42,950 nucleotides of DNA from the NCBI GenBank assembly GCA_000585075.1, contig JEMY01000047.1, positions 1 to 42,950 of the forward strand, read 5' to 3'. The first letter of the stretch is position 1; each line of letters begins with the position of its first letter. The translations under genes and the position numbers were made by a program. Below the pieces are notes generated by a model. The model did not search any database. It saw only the letters and a program-made list of their open reading frames with translations, and was not told the DNA's origin. This document shows, in pieces, positions 25,549-34,527 of this stretch. The DNA is from Candidatus Accumulibacter regalis (GTDB lineage Bacteria; Pseudomonadota; Gammaproteobacteria; Burkholderiales; Rhodocyclaceae).

Positions 25549-27879
25549 TCAGCGGGCGCGGGGGTCCGCCGGGGTCGGTTTCCCGTCGGGCTCTTGGGTG
25601 ACGCGTACCGGCAGCGGTTGCGAAACGTCGACGTGGAGGTCGCGCTGCGGGAACGGAATGCGGATTCCCGCGCTGCCCAGACGCTTCTCCATCGCGTAGC
25701 GCAGGTCGCTGTCGACCCGCCGCCCCATCAGGCTCGGCCCCAGCTCGACCCAGTAGACCAGCACCAGCAGCAGGGCATTGTCGCCGAAGTCCTCGAAGAA
25801 GACTTCCGGCTTCGGGTCCTTCAGGACCTGTCCGTGATCGTCGGCGCAACCGCGGACGATATCGGCCGCATCATGTACCGGCGACCCATAGGCAACGCCG
25901 ATCCTGATCTCGCGGCGGATACGGGCATTCGAGTAGGTCCAGTTGACGACCTGGTTTTCCAGGAAGCTCGAGTTGGGCACCAGCGCTTCGACGCCGTCAA
26001 AGCCGCGCACCGTCGATGCCCGCAGGTCGACCTGCGTGACGTAGCCGGTTACGCCGTCCAGGGCGATGATGTCGCCAACCCGGATTTTGCGTTCAAACAG
26101 GACGATGATGCCGCTGATGACGTTCTTGATGATCGTCTGGGTGCCGAAACCGACGCCAATGGCCAGTGCGCCACCCATAAACGCGAAGACGGTCAGCGGA
26201 ATGCGCGCCAGATTGAGGATGAAGATGATCAGCACGACGGCCAGCACGATCATTGCCCAGCGGCGAATGACGCTGGCCACCTGCTCGTCTACACGGAAGC
26301 GGCTCACCATCAGTCCCTGCAGGCGCGCCGAGAGAAGCGAGAACAGCCAGTAGCCGACGACGAACAGAGCGAGCGCACCAATGCTCTTGCCGACGGTCAC
26401 CCCGTAGGCGACGGTCACCGTCCTGCCGTCAACGTGGGTCGAATCCTCGACCGCAAACATTTCGAAGTCCCACACCCCCTTGAGCACCTGTACGACCTGC
26501 AGTGCACCGAGTTTCCAGTTGTCCAGGCCGCCGCTTTCGGCGCGGAATCCGAAATCGTCCAGCCAGCGTTTCAATTGCCGGTCCAGGCGGGCACCTGCAA
26601 CTTCAACGCGCTGGTAAGCCTGCACGCGCTTTTTCAGGGTGTCGAGGATGGCCGACTCCTGGGCCGCACTGGCGGCGTCGAGGACCGCGCCATCGAGGCG
26701 TTGCTCCTGTTGCCTGACCTCGATGCGCGCGCTTTCCTGAAGCTCACGGAACAGGTCTTCGCGGCTGGCGAGATCGCGGCTGGCCTGGCTCAAAGCCACA
26801 ATGACCGCCTGGCGGGTGGCTGCGTCATCCGAGCTGAAGGCTACGTAGCGCTGTCCCCACGCGTCGCTGGCGAGCTGAATCATTCCCTGCAGCCAGGTGA
26901 GCGTCATCAGGCTCAGGCGATCGGTTTCCATCTGCTTGTCAATCAGTTGCAAACGCCGCGCCGTCGCACCCCGCGGGTCGCTGGCCTGCGGCAGTGCTGC
27001 GAGTCGTGTGTGCTCGGCCGCGCGTTTGCCGTTTTCGGCGACCATGCGATCTATTTCCGTGCTCACTTTCGCCAGCATTTCGCGCAACTGCGCCTGCTGT
27101 CGTTCGAAATCCTCTTTGGCGAGACGCTGCTTGGGCAGCGCCTGCGCCAGCAGACGCTGCATTTCCTGGCTGATCGGCTGTAGCTTCTGCTGTTTCAGAT
27201 GGACGAGATCGAGGCCCAGGGCGATGGTGCTCAGCTCGGCCTCGGCCTGCTGCCGACGTAACGCGGCGAGCTCACGGTTGTTGCGGTCCTTGTCGACCTG
27301 GTTCCGGCCGTCGGCACGCGCGAGCCGGTCTTCGGCCAGCCGGACAGCCTCGGCGGCGCGTTGGCGGGCATCGATCAGGCTAGCCTGTTGGGCTTCCAGC
27401 GCGCGCGCCGCCGAGGCCAGGCTTTTCAGCTGCTCGCGCAGGGCATCGTATTCATCGCGGAGCGCATCGGTGCGCACGGCGGAGTAGGGCGGCGGGCCCG
27501 CCAACTCCGCCAGCAGCGCCTTCTGGCTCGCTGTTTCGAGGCTGGACTTCTTCATCGCTTCCAGTTCGTCGAGCAGTTTCAGGCGCTCACCGTAGAGCAG
27601 GACCAGGCGGTCGAGCAGGCGCTGGCGGGCCGTTGTTGGCCGTTCTTCGCCGGACGTTTGTGCGTCCTTGAGCCGCTCTGCCTCCTGCACACGGCGTGCT
27701 TCGGCCAGCAGCGCCTCGGCCTGGGCGCGCGGGTCAGCCAGTGCCGCTGTGCTGGCCGATTCACCGGGAAGCGTTGCCTTTGGCGTTGTTGTGAGCTGCT
27801 TGGGCAGGGCAAGCTGCGCGTACGCGAGCGGGGCGAGTAGGAGTATGAGCAACGCGACGAGCAGGCGCCGAAAAATCAT
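25549..27879 (-). CDS. Large MscS-family mechanosensitive channel (MscK-like)
   Basis: A 776-residue membrane protein. A signal peptide (LLVALLILLLAPLAYAQ) leads into a long periplasmic coiled-coil region, roughly residues 30-430, rich in Ala, Gln, Arg and Leu. Several membrane helices follow, then the MscS pore and cytoplasmic domain: pore helix GGALAIGVGFGTQTIIKN around residues 559-576 and the beta domain FERKIRVGDIIALDGVTGYV after it. Such channels open on membrane stretch and release solutes. E. coli MscK is longer (1120). GGGGGG before the ATG at 27879 sets the start; the frame continues upstream to 27996 without a signal. The patatin gene follows after 27 bases. Confidence 0.9.
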   Translation of the reverse strand: MIFRRLLVALLILLLAPLAYAQLALPKQLTTTPKATLPGESASTAALADPRAQAEALLAEARRVQEAERLKDAQTSGEERPTTARQRLLDRLVLLYGERLKLLDELEAMKKSSLETASQKALLAELAGPPPYSAVRTDALRDEYDALREQLKSLASAARALEAQQASLIDARQRAAEAVRLAEDRLARADGRNQVDKDRNNRELAALRRQQAEAELSTIALGLDLVHLKQQKLQPISQEMQRLLAQALPKQRLAKEDFERQQAQLREMLAKVSTEIDRMVAENGKRAAEHTRLAALPQASDPRGATARRLQLIDKQMETDRLSLMTLTWLQGMIQLASDAWGQRYVAFSSDDAATRQAVIVALSQASRDLASREDLFRELQESARIEVRQQEQRLDGAVLDAASAAQESAILDTLKKRVQAYQRVEVAGARLDRQLKRWLDDFGFRAESGGLDNWKLGALQVVQVLKGVWDFEMFAVEDSTHVDGRTVTVAYGVTVGKSIGALALFVVGYWLFSLLSARLQGLMVSRFRVDEQVASVIRRWAMIVLAVVLIIFILNLARIPLTVFAFMGGALAIGVGFGTQTIIKNVISGIIVLFERKIRVGDIIALDGVTGYVTQVDLRASTVRGFDGVEALVPNSSFLENQVVNWTYSNARIRREIRIGVAYGSPVHDAADIVRGCADDHGQVLKDPKPEVFFEDFGDNALLLVLVYWVELGPSLMGRRVDSDLRYAMEKRLGSAGIRIPFPQRDLHVDVSQPLPVRVTQEPDGKPTPADPRAR

Positions 27880-28227
27880 CAAACCCCCCTTCGTCTGGCG
27901 CGTGCGGTGCGCGTGGAGGCGAAGCGCGCTTGCCTGGCCCGGGTCGCAGCAAGTGGCCGACGCCGACCGCTTGCGGCGGGATGTCCGCCAGAACATGCCG
28001 AATGAACGACAACACTTGCCACAGAGTCTCCTTCAGGTAGGGGCGTAGTATCGAACGTGACGCCGCCGACGTCCACTGGTGATGTCCGATCGGGGATTCA
28101 GTCGTGCCGCCGTCGAGGCGGTTTCCGGCTTCCCTGCGCCACGCCAATCCCGACCTTATTCGGCAGCTTTTTGCGCCAATGGCGCCAGAAGGAGCTAGAC
28201 TCGGCGCACGCCTCCCGGAGCATCCCC
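27880..28227. other. Divergent intergenic region, MscS-type channel / MFS transporter
   Basis: 348 bases without a convincing gene. Several short frames cross it on both strands but lack protein-like composition, and I found no clear promoter. Confidence 0.5.
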
Positions 28228-29457
28228 ATGACCCCCGCCGCCGAATCCCAGCCCGCAGGCAGCCACGACCTGGAAGTGATTTCGCTGGTCGGTTTTGCGC
28301 ATGGCGTTTCGCACTTCTTCCATTTGCTGTTGCCGCCGCTGTTCCCGTGGCTGATGCACGATTTCGGCCTGAGCTTTACAGGCATCGGCGCGACGATGAC
28401 CATTTTTTTCGTCGTCTCGGCGCTTGGCCAGGCGCTGGCGGGCTTTCTGGTCGATCGCTTTGGCGCGGCCAGGGTGCTTGCCGGCGGCATCACCTGCTTC
28501 CTGGTGGCGGCGCTGCTGCTGTCGGTGGTCGACGGCTACCTCGGGCTGACGTTGGTCGCCGCGCTGGCGGGTCTGGGTAACAGTGTTTTTCACCCGGCGG
28601 ACTTCACGGTGCTCAACCGCCATGTTTCACCGCACCGGCTCGGCCACGCTTTCTCGATGCATGGCCTGGCGGGCAATCTTGGCTGGGCGCTGGCGCCGGT
28701 GTTCATGACCGGAATTGCGGCCTCTGCCGGCTGGCGGGTTGCCGCGCTGGCCGCTGCGGGGATCGCCGCGCTGGCGCTGCTGCTGGTTGCCTGGCGTCGG
28801 CGGACGCTGGCCGACCCGCCGGGCGCGCTGGTCAGCGGCGTGGCGAGCGGGCAGGCGGTCGCGGCCTTCGCTTTTCTGCGCTCGCCGGCGGTGTGGATGT
28901 GCTTCCTTTTCTTCCTGCTGATTACCACCGCGTTTGGCGGCATCCAGAATTTCGCGACGCCGATCCTGCAGAACCTGCACGGTCTGTCGCTGGCCGCCGG
29001 GGCGAGCGCGCTTTCGGCGTATCTGCTCGGCGGCGCCGGCGGCATCCTGACCGGCGGTTTTCTGGCACTGAAGGCCGAGCAGGAAAGACTGATCGCCGCT
29101 GCGCTCGGCGCCGGGGCACTGCTCGCTGTCGCGCTGGCGATTCTGCCGCTGCCGCAATGGACCGTGCTGCCGATGATGGTCGGTATTGGCTACTGCACGG
29201 GAATCGCCGGTCCTTCACGCGACCTGCTGGTGCGCCGGGCGGCGACTTCGCGTTTCGGGCAGGCGGCGTACGGGCGCGTCTACGGCTTTGTTTACTCGGG
29301 GCTCGATAGCGGCCTGGCTCTGGCGCCGCTGGTCTTCGGCAGTTTGATGGACGGCGGGCGCTTCGCTGCCGTGCTGATTGGCATTGCCGCGCTGTGGGCG
29401 CTGTCGATCCTGACCGCGTTGCGCGTCGGTGGCGTTACCCGGCAGGCGGCTGCCTGA
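28228..29457 (+). CDS. MFS transporter, fosmidomycin-resistance-like
   Basis: A 409-residue major facilitator with about 12 predicted membrane helices. The early HGVSHFFHLLLPPLFPWLM resembles the Fsr (fosmidomycin resistance) subgroup, in which HxxxHxF-like residues of helix 1 are conserved. The A-loop reads GFLVDRFGAARVLAG, a version of the MFS motif GxxxDRxGRR. GGAG seven bases before the ATG at 28228 sets the start; an open frame continues to 28057 without family similarity. The real substrate is unknown. It stands alone between divergent and convergent neighbours. Confidence 0.85.
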   Translation: MTPAAESQPAGSHDLEVISLVGFAHGVSHFFHLLLPPLFPWLMHDFGLSFTGIGATMTIFFVVSALGQALAGFLVDRFGAARVLAGGITCFLVAALLLSVVDGYLGLTLVAALAGLGNSVFHPADFTVLNRHVSPHRLGHAFSMHGLAGNLGWALAPVFMTGIAASAGWRVAALAAAGIAALALLLVAWRRRTLADPPGALVSGVASGQAVAAFAFLRSPAVWMCFLFFLLITTAFGGIQNFATPILQNLHGLSLAAGASALSAYLLGGAGGILTGGFLALKAEQERLIAAALGAGALLAVALAILPLPQWTVLPMMVGIGYCTGIAGPSRDLLVRRAATSRFGQAAYGRVYGFVYSGLDSGLALAPLVFGSLMDGGRFAAVLIGIAALWALSILTALRVGGVTRQAAA

Positions 29458-29539
29458 GGGCCGGCCGGCACCGGGTCAGTGCTCGACCAGACGCCTTCGC
29501 CGTTGTCACTATTGGTCACGCCGCAGGCGGGCCAACGGT

Positions 29540-30322
29540 TCACGCAATCCCCGTGCGCTCGAGCGCCGGCCGCCAGCATTTCGCCAGGCGGTTGAAACCA
29601 CGCACGGTCGGGTGTAGCTCGTTCGCCCAATCGTCGTCGGCCTTCAGGGTATGGCGCCCGTCGACCAGTTGCAGCGTCGGCGCCTTCGCCTGCGCCGCTT
29701 CAAGGCACAGCCAGAACTGGTCGATCAGCAGTTTGACCACCTCCTGTTGCAGGTCGCGGTCGACCTTGGCGCCGTCCATGGGAAACTGCAGCCACTGCCC
29801 AAGTCCGAGGAAGCCTTTGCCGTTTGCCGGCGGATAGTCGTAGCTGTGTACGAAGACCGGCGTGCCGGGAATTTTCCTCTCGACCAGCTCGACAACGCTG
29901 AGCAGTGCGTCGATGACCGCTTTGAAAAGGGCCTCCGGCTGGCCGCTCCGTAGGCAGGAGACGGCCGAGGTGGCGTCGGAACAGTCCTCGAGGAGCAACT
30001 GCGCCAGATCGTCGCGGCCCGCGAAATCGTTGCCGCCGCCGGACAGAAAAACCGCTTTGATCGTCCGGCCATAGCCTGTCTTGCGGTCGAGGTCGCGTTC
30101 GATCTGCGCACGAATGGGGCCCGACTGGTACTCGACCGCTTCGGCGCCGTTGTGGCCACGTACCAGGATGATGTGCCGCTTCTTGCGGTTCAGTCGCTTG
30201 TGCAGCTGGTTGAGAAGATTGTTTTTCGGGTACCAGAACCATGAATCGCCAATGGCCAGGACAGTTGGAAACAGCCCATCCTTGGTCAACAGCGATTCGT
30301 CCCATACCGGCTTATTGATCAT
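29540..30322 (-). CDS. SGNH/GDSL-type hydrolase
   Basis: A 260-residue protein with the SGNH esterase blocks: block I GDSW with nucleophile S27 (AIGDSWFWYP), block III GGNDF at residues 96-100, and block V D231-x5-H237 (DDWANELHPT). It has no signal peptide and is probably cytosolic. GGAGGGG five bases before the ATG at 30322 is a strong ribosome-binding site; the frame extends to 30394 but that part is unneeded. It converges with the MFS gene and diverges from the cytochrome b561 operon. The substrate is unknown; esters of lipids or polysaccharides are typical for the family. Confidence 0.82.
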   Translation of the reverse strand: MINKPVWDESLLTKDGLFPTVLAIGDSWFWYPKNNLLNQLHKRLNRKKRHIILVRGHNGAEAVEYQSGPIRAQIERDLDRKTGYGRTIKAVFLSGGGNDFAGRDDLAQLLLEDCSDATSAVSCLRSGQPEALFKAVIDALLSVVELVERKIPGTPVFVHSYDYPPANGKGFLGLGQWLQFPMDGAKVDRDLQQEVVKLLIDQFWLCLEAAQAKAPTLQLVDGRHTLKADDDWANELHPTVRGFNRLAKCWRPALERTGIA

Positions 30323-30644
30323 TTCATCCCCTCCAGTCGATTGTTCTAGCTTGTCTTGCGCATACGGCCGCGTATCGCGAGCAGATAGTCGCATAAGGTA
30401 TGGACGATCTGCAACGACCTTGATTCAGCGCCAGCGCCGGCGCTTGCACGGGGCGCGGCCGGCCAAGGCGAATCAGGCCAGGGCGCTGGTGGCCGCCGTG
30501 CGGACACCTTCCTTGACCACTACGGCGCAGGAACTCTAAAGCAGGTGTTAAAGTCGGAGAGTGACTTTGCCGGGCAGGTTCCGGCAATCGGCTCGTCCGC
30601 TCGGCACGACCAGCGAATCACAGGACACACAAGGAAGGATGTGG
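30323..30644. other. Divergent intergenic region, SGNH hydrolase / cytochrome b561
   Basis: 322 bases with no convincing gene. It holds a possible promoter at 30513-30542 and, just after it, the inverted repeat AAAGTC/GACTTT (30550-30555 and 30563-30568), which could be an operator for the b561-yceI operon. Confidence 0.4.
30513..30542 (+). promoter_or_regulatory. Possible promoter of the b561-yceI operon
   Basis: TTGACC (five of six -35 bases) is followed after 18 bases by TAAAGC (weak -10). The inverted repeat AAAGTC-7-AAAGTC-complement at 30550-30568 sits at the expected transcription start, where a repressor could act. Confidence 0.3.
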
Positions 30645-31190
30645 ATGATAAGCAGCGCCCGGTACTCGCTTCCAGCAATCGCTCTGCACTGGCTGATGGT
30701 CGTACTTTTGATCGGCCTGTTCACCCTGGGCCTCTACATGCACGATCTGCCCCTGTCGCCGGACAAGCTCAAGCTCTACTCGTGGCACAAATGGGCAGGT
30801 GTGACCGCCTTCATCCTGGCGCTATTGCGCCTGGCGTGGCGGCTCGGCAACCGGCCGCCGCCTTTGCCGGCGGCGATGCCACGCTGGCAGAAGGCAGCGT
30901 CGCACGGTATGCACCACCTCTTCTACGTGTTGATGCTCGCCATCCCGCTCTCCGGCTGGCTGATGAGTTCCGCCAAGGGTTTCCAGACGGTCTACTTCGG
31001 TGTCCTGCCGCTGCCTGATCTGCTCGCCAGGGACAAGGAAGTCGGCGAACTGTTGCAGACCGTGCACGAGTACCTCAACCTCACTCTGGCTGCGCTGGTC
31101 GTGGCGCACGTCGGTGCGGCGCTGAAACATCATCTCTTCGACCGCGACGACGTTCTTTCGCGCATGCTGCCGTTTCGCGATCGCGCCTGA
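30645..31190 (+). CDS. Cytochrome b561 family protein
   Basis: A 181-residue inner-membrane diheme b cytochrome with four helices, like E. coli CybB/YceJ (176-188). Likely heme ligands are H15 (ALHW), H48 (SWHKW), H141 (TVHEY) and H155 (VAHVG). Such proteins pass electrons between quinols and periplasmic acceptors or remove superoxide. AAGGAAGG six bases before the ATG at 30645 favours that start; the ATG two codons upstream has the Shine-Dalgarno directly against it. Two yceI genes follow in the same direction, the same association as yceJ-yceI in E. coli. Confidence 0.9.
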   Translation: MISSARYSLPAIALHWLMVVLLIGLFTLGLYMHDLPLSPDKLKLYSWHKWAGVTAFILALLRLAWRLGNRPPPLPAAMPRWQKAASHGMHHLFYVLMLAIPLSGWLMSSAKGFQTVYFGVLPLPDLLARDKEVGELLQTVHEYLNLTLAALVVAHVGAALKHHLFDRDDVLSRMLPFRDRA

Positions 31191-31255
31191 GCGTCGCCGC
31201 CAACCCGCAGGCAGGGCCAGGTTCACGGCCTGTTCGCTGCACCTATGGAGAAAAC

Positions 31256-31825
31256 ATGAACCCCCTTCGCCTTGTCCTGGCCGCCCTGGTCGTTGCCAGT
31301 GGCCCTGCGAGTGCGCGCGAGTTCAGCGAGTTCCAGTCCGCCAAGAGCACGCTGCATTTCGTCTCCAGGCAAATGGGCGTAGCGGTCGATGGTCGCTTCA
31401 CGAAGTTCTCGGCGACGCTGGCCTTCGATCCGGCCCGGCCAGCGGCGGCGACTGCCCGGCTCGAAGTCGATCTGGCCAGTGTCGATGCCGGCTCGCCGGA
31501 CGCCGATGACGAGGTGGTCGGCAAGCCGTGGTTCAACGTCGAGCGCTTTCCCACCGCCAGCTTCGTTTCGACGGCGATTCGTCCGCTCGGCGGCGACGGA
31601 TTCGAACTCATCGGCAAGCTGACGATCAAGGGCAAGACGCAGGAGGTCATTGCGCCCTTCACTTTCCGTCAGGACGACGGCAACGGCGTCTTCGACGGCG
31701 CTTTCGTCCTCAAGCGCCTCGATTTCGGCGTCGGTGACGGCGTCTGGTCCGACGTCACTACGGTCGCCAACGAAGTCCAGATCAGGTTTCACATCGTTGC
31801 CTCGCCGACTGCCTCCGGCAATTAG
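31256..31825 (+). CDS. YceI family periplasmic protein (first copy)
   Basis: A 189-residue lipocalin-like YceI protein with a signal peptide cut after ASA near residue 20 (LVLAALVVASGPASA). Family patterns are FVSRQMGVAVDGRFTKFSATLAFDP, KPWFNVERFPTASFVST and GKLTIKGKTQEV. YceI proteins bind isoprenoid or lipid molecules in a beta-barrel. GAGAAAAC precedes the ATG. It lies 65 bases after cytochrome b561 and 70 before the second copy. The two copies differ clearly in sequence, so this is not a recent tandem duplication. Confidence 0.92.
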   Translation: MNPLRLVLAALVVASGPASAREFSEFQSAKSTLHFVSRQMGVAVDGRFTKFSATLAFDPARPAAATARLEVDLASVDAGSPDADDEVVGKPWFNVERFPTASFVSTAIRPLGGDGFELIGKLTIKGKTQEVIAPFTFRQDDGNGVFDGAFVLKRLDFGVGDGVWSDVTTVANEVQIRFHIVASPTASGN

Positions 31826-31895
31826 GCCGTTTGCAGGCACGACGCAAGCAAGGCTCTGCACGATCGCATTCCATTCCACCTCAGGGAGTTAGCCC

Positions 31896-32474
31896 ATGAA
31901 GAAGCAAGCCGCCGCCGTTTTCACTTTCGTCCTCGCCGCTCTCTTCGCGGCCCCGGGTTTTGCCGCCCCCGAAACCTACGTGGTCGACCCGACACATACC
32001 TATCCGCGCTTCGAGTACAGTCATTTCGGATATTCGAACCAGATCCAGCGCTTCAACAAGACCTCCGGCACCATCGTTGTCGACCGCGCGGCCAGGACCG
32101 GCTCGGTGCACATCAGCATCGACGCCAAGTCGGTTGATACCGGCTATGCGCTGTTCGATGAACATATTCAGGGCGAAGACTACTTCGACACCGCGAAGTA
32201 TCCGACCATTACCTACAAGTCCACCGCCGTCAAGTTCGACGGCGACAAGCCGGTGGCGGTGGAAGGTCTGCTGACCGTCAAGGGGGTCACCAGGCCGGTC
32301 ACCCTGAAAGTGACCTCATTCCACTCGATGCCGCACCCGATGCTCAAGAAGGACGCCATCGGTGCCAACGCGGTGGCCAAGATCAAGCGTTCCGAGTTCA
32401 ACGCCGGCAAGAACGCGCCGCACGTCAGCGACGAGGTGACGCTTACTATCGCCGTCGAAGCGCTGAAGCAGTAG
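31896..32474 (+). CDS. YceI family periplasmic protein (second copy)
   Basis: A 192-residue YceI protein closer to the E. coli form. The signal peptide ends at GFA/APE near residue 24. The mature protein opens with YVVDPTHTYPRFEYSHFGYS and contains KYPTITYKST and GLLTVKGVTRPVTLKV, all typical of the family. E. coli YceI is 191 residues. Expression probably follows the b561 gene upstream. Because it is nearer to the characterised members it is likely the one that binds a polyisoprenoid; the role of the first copy is less certain. Confidence 0.94.
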   Translation: MKKQAAAVFTFVLAALFAAPGFAAPETYVVDPTHTYPRFEYSHFGYSNQIQRFNKTSGTIVVDRAARTGSVHISIDAKSVDTGYALFDEHIQGEDYFDTAKYPTITYKSTAVKFDGDKPVAVEGLLTVKGVTRPVTLKVTSFHSMPHPMLKKDAIGANAVAKIKRSEFNAGKNAPHVSDEVTLTIAVEALKQ

Positions 32475-32549
32475 ACTGGCTTCAGCATGGGGCAGCGGGC
32501 CCCGTCCCCGTCCGCCACATCGGCGGGTGGGAACCACCTGGAGATTGCG

Positions 32550-32795
32550 ATGAGCGACAACCATCCAAACGTAGCCCAAGCGGCGCCTTACCCGGTCGAG
32601 GTCGAAGCGGGTAAGACCTACTGGTGGTGCGCCTGCGGCAACAGCAAGCAGCAGCCTTTCTGCGACGGCAGCCACAAAGGGGGCCCGTTCCTGCCGCAGG
32701 AGTACACCGCTGACGCAGCCGCGAAACTTTTCTTCTGCGGCTGCAAGCGCAGCGCCAACAAGCCGCTGTGTGACGGTAGCCACAAGAAGCTGTAA
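32550..32795 (+). CDS. Dual CDGSH iron-sulfur protein
   Basis: An 81-residue protein carrying two CDGSH (mitoNEET-like) 2Fe-2S binding motifs: [16 protein letters not shown] (about residues 33-48) and [16 protein letters not shown] (about 63-78). Each supplies three Cys and one His. Bacterial two-motif CDGSH proteins bind two clusters and probably act in electron or cluster transfer. GGAG seven bases before the ATG at 32550 sets the start; the frame reads 21 codons further upstream without need. It lies in a row of redox genes, 75 bases after the second yceI. Confidence 0.93.
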   Translation: MSDNHPNVAQAAPYPVEVEAGKTYWWCACGNSKQQPFCDGSHKGGPFLPQEYTADAAAKLFFCGCKRSANKPLCDGSHKKL

Positions 32796-32831
32796 AGAAA
32801 GCAACAAGAAATATGAAAGCGGCGAAATACT

Positions 32832-32869
32832 GCACCGGTCATCAGCAGCAGATTGGTCGGCGCCGGTGC
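32832..32869 (+). promoter_or_regulatory. Hairpin-forming repeat before the RutE-like gene
   Basis: GCACCGG (32832-32838) and CCGGTGC (32863-32869) are perfect 7-bp inverted repeats 21 bases before the RutE-like start. It may attenuate read-through or control translation; no T-run follows. Confidence 0.3.
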
Positions 32870-32889
32870 GAACCCCTGGAGGAGAGGCA

Positions 32890-33480
32890 ATGACCACAAG
32901 CCTGAGCAGTGCAGCGCTCGACCAACTTTTCTGCGAGGCGCGGACCCACAACGCCTTCGCCCGGGAGCCGGTTCCCGAGGCCACACTCCGTCACCTGTAC
33001 AGCGTGATGAAATGGGGCCCGACGTCGATGAACTGCCAGCCGGCGCGGCTGGTGTTCGTGACCAGTGCCAAGGGCAAGGCACGGCTGGCACCGGCGCTGT
33101 CGCCTGCCAACCTGGACAAGACGCTGGCTGCCCCGGTGACAGTCATAGTGGCCATCGATACGCGCTTCTACGAGCACCTGCCGACGATGTTCCCGGCCTA
33201 CGACGCCAAGCCGACGTTTGCCGGCAACGCCGAGCTGGCCGCCAGCACCGCAGCGCGCAATGGCACGCTGCAAGGCGCCTACCTGATCCTTGCCGCCCGC
33301 GCCCTGGGACTCGATTGTGGCCCGATGTCCGGCTTCGACGCCGGCAAGCTCAACGCCGAGTTCTTCCCGGACGGGCGTTACCAGGCGAATTTTCTCTGCA
33401 ACCTCGGTGTCGGCGATCGCGCCGCCCTGCACCCGCGTGGCCCCCGCCTGACTTTCGAGGAAGCCTGCGAGATCGCCTGA
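32890..33480 (+). CDS. RutE/HadB-type nitroreductase-family reductase
   Basis: A 196-residue FMN-dependent nitroreductase of the malonic semialdehyde reductase subgroup (E. coli RutE, 196). Typical are ARTHNAF, the [17 protein letters not shown] segment, [22 protein letters not shown] and the C-terminal [10 protein letters not shown]. RutE reduces malonic semialdehyde to 3-hydroxypropionate in pyrimidine breakdown, but no other rut gene is here, so another aldehyde or quinone substrate is possible. GGAGGAGAGG just before the ATG at 32890 is a strong ribosome-binding site; the open frame upstream to 32770 runs through the hairpin region and is not coding. Confidence 0.9.
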   Translation: MTTSLSSAALDQLFCEARTHNAFAREPVPEATLRHLYSVMKWGPTSMNCQPARLVFVTSAKGKARLAPALSPANLDKTLAAPVTVIVAIDTRFYEHLPTMFPAYDAKPTFAGNAELAASTAARNGTLQGAYLILAARALGLDCGPMSGFDAGKLNAEFFPDGRYQANFLCNLGVGDRAALHPRGPRLTFEEACEIA

Positions 33481-33786
33481 CGGGAAGGAGGGTGGTCGGG
33501 CTGAGTCACTGCCCGATTCATGGTGCGCCATCTGCGCGGGCAGCTGCGCAATGAAGCAGCGCGCGTTCTCGCGCGGGGGCTGCGACCGCGGCGAAGGGTC
33601 GCAGGTGTCGGCGCCGCCCGGCATGCGCTTTCCCGGTATTCGTTCCGCTGCACGCATGAGGTCGAAAAGCGTACCGGGCAATTCCCTGACGTCTGGAGAG
33701 TTGATTTACACGCCGCAAACAATCGTGTACAAAGATTCACGCTTTCCATGTGCAAGCGCAATGCTGGTGACACGGAGGACACATCA
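33481..33786. other. Intergenic region before the diheme cytochrome c gene
   Basis: 306 bases without a convincing gene. An AT-richer patch at about 33699-33745 (TTGATTTACACGCCGC onward) is the likely promoter area. TTGAT is half of an FNR site but the second half is missing. Confidence 0.4.
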
Positions 33787-34527
33787 ATGTTCAAGGCGCT
33801 GGCTGTTACGGTCTCTCTGATCCTGATTCCCGTCTTCGCAGTTGCCGCACCGCCGCCGCAAGCGGGCGCCGCGGCCACCGGTCGAGGCTCCACATGGAAC
33901 CTGCCCTACGCCGAGAAGCAGGCGGCGCTGACGCTGATGGGTCATGCCGAGGCGGGCGCGGAAATCTACGAGGCCCGATGCGCCGCCTGCCATCTGCCGA
34001 CCGGCGGCGGGAATCCGGACGGCAGCACCCCGCGCTTGGCGGGCCAGTACACCACCGTCCTGATCAAGCAGCTTGCCGATATTCGCGCCGGGCTGCGCGA
34101 AAACCCGACGATGTACCCGGTTGCCATGAGCCTCGCCGACGCACAGGCGATCGCGGATCTCGCGGCGTACATCGAGACGCTATGCATTCCGCGTGGTGCG
34201 GGGCAGTACGAAGCCCCTGACGCCGCCAAGCAGATCGCCTACGGCAAGGCGCTTTTTGCAGAGAAGTGCACCCTCTGTCACCTGCCGAGTGGTGACGGCG
34301 TCAAGGAGAAGTTCTACCCCGTTCTCGCCGGCCAGCACTATGCCTATCTGCTACGGCAACTGGTCGACATTCGCGATGGCCGGCGCGGAAACGCCCACCC
34401 GGGGATGGTCAAGGTGGTTGCCAAACTCAACGACGTGCAACTGGTTGCGCTCGCCGCCTATCAGGCAAGCCTGGCTACGCGGGTGCGCGGCTGGACACTT
34501 CATCCGCGCTTGTGCCAACCTGACTGA
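33787..34527 (+). CDS. Periplasmic diheme cytochrome c (c4-like)
   Basis: A 246-residue cytochrome with a signal peptide (LAVTVSLILIPVFAVA/APP) and two class I heme domains. The heme motifs are C65-AA-C68-H69 and C161-TL-C164-H165. Methionines in NPTMYPVAMSLADAQAIADLAAYI and HPGMVKVVAKLNDVQLVALAAYQ are candidate sixth ligands. The two halves repeat each other (RLAGQYTTVLIKQLADIRAG versus VLAGQHYAYLLRQLVDIRDG), as in cytochrome c4, which carries electrons to terminal oxidases. GGAGG eight bases before the ATG at 33787 sets the start; the frame stays open upstream to 33520. Confidence 0.92.
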   Translation: MFKALAVTVSLILIPVFAVAAPPPQAGAAATGRGSTWNLPYAEKQAALTLMGHAEAGAEIYEARCAACHLPTGGGNPDGSTPRLAGQYTTVLIKQLADIRAGLRENPTMYPVAMSLADAQAIADLAAYIETLCIPRGAGQYEAPDAAKQIAYGKALFAEKCTLCHLPSGDGVKEKFYPVLAGQHYAYLLRQLVDIRDGRRGNAHPGMVKVVAKLNDVQLVALAAYQASLATRVRGWTLHPRLCQPD

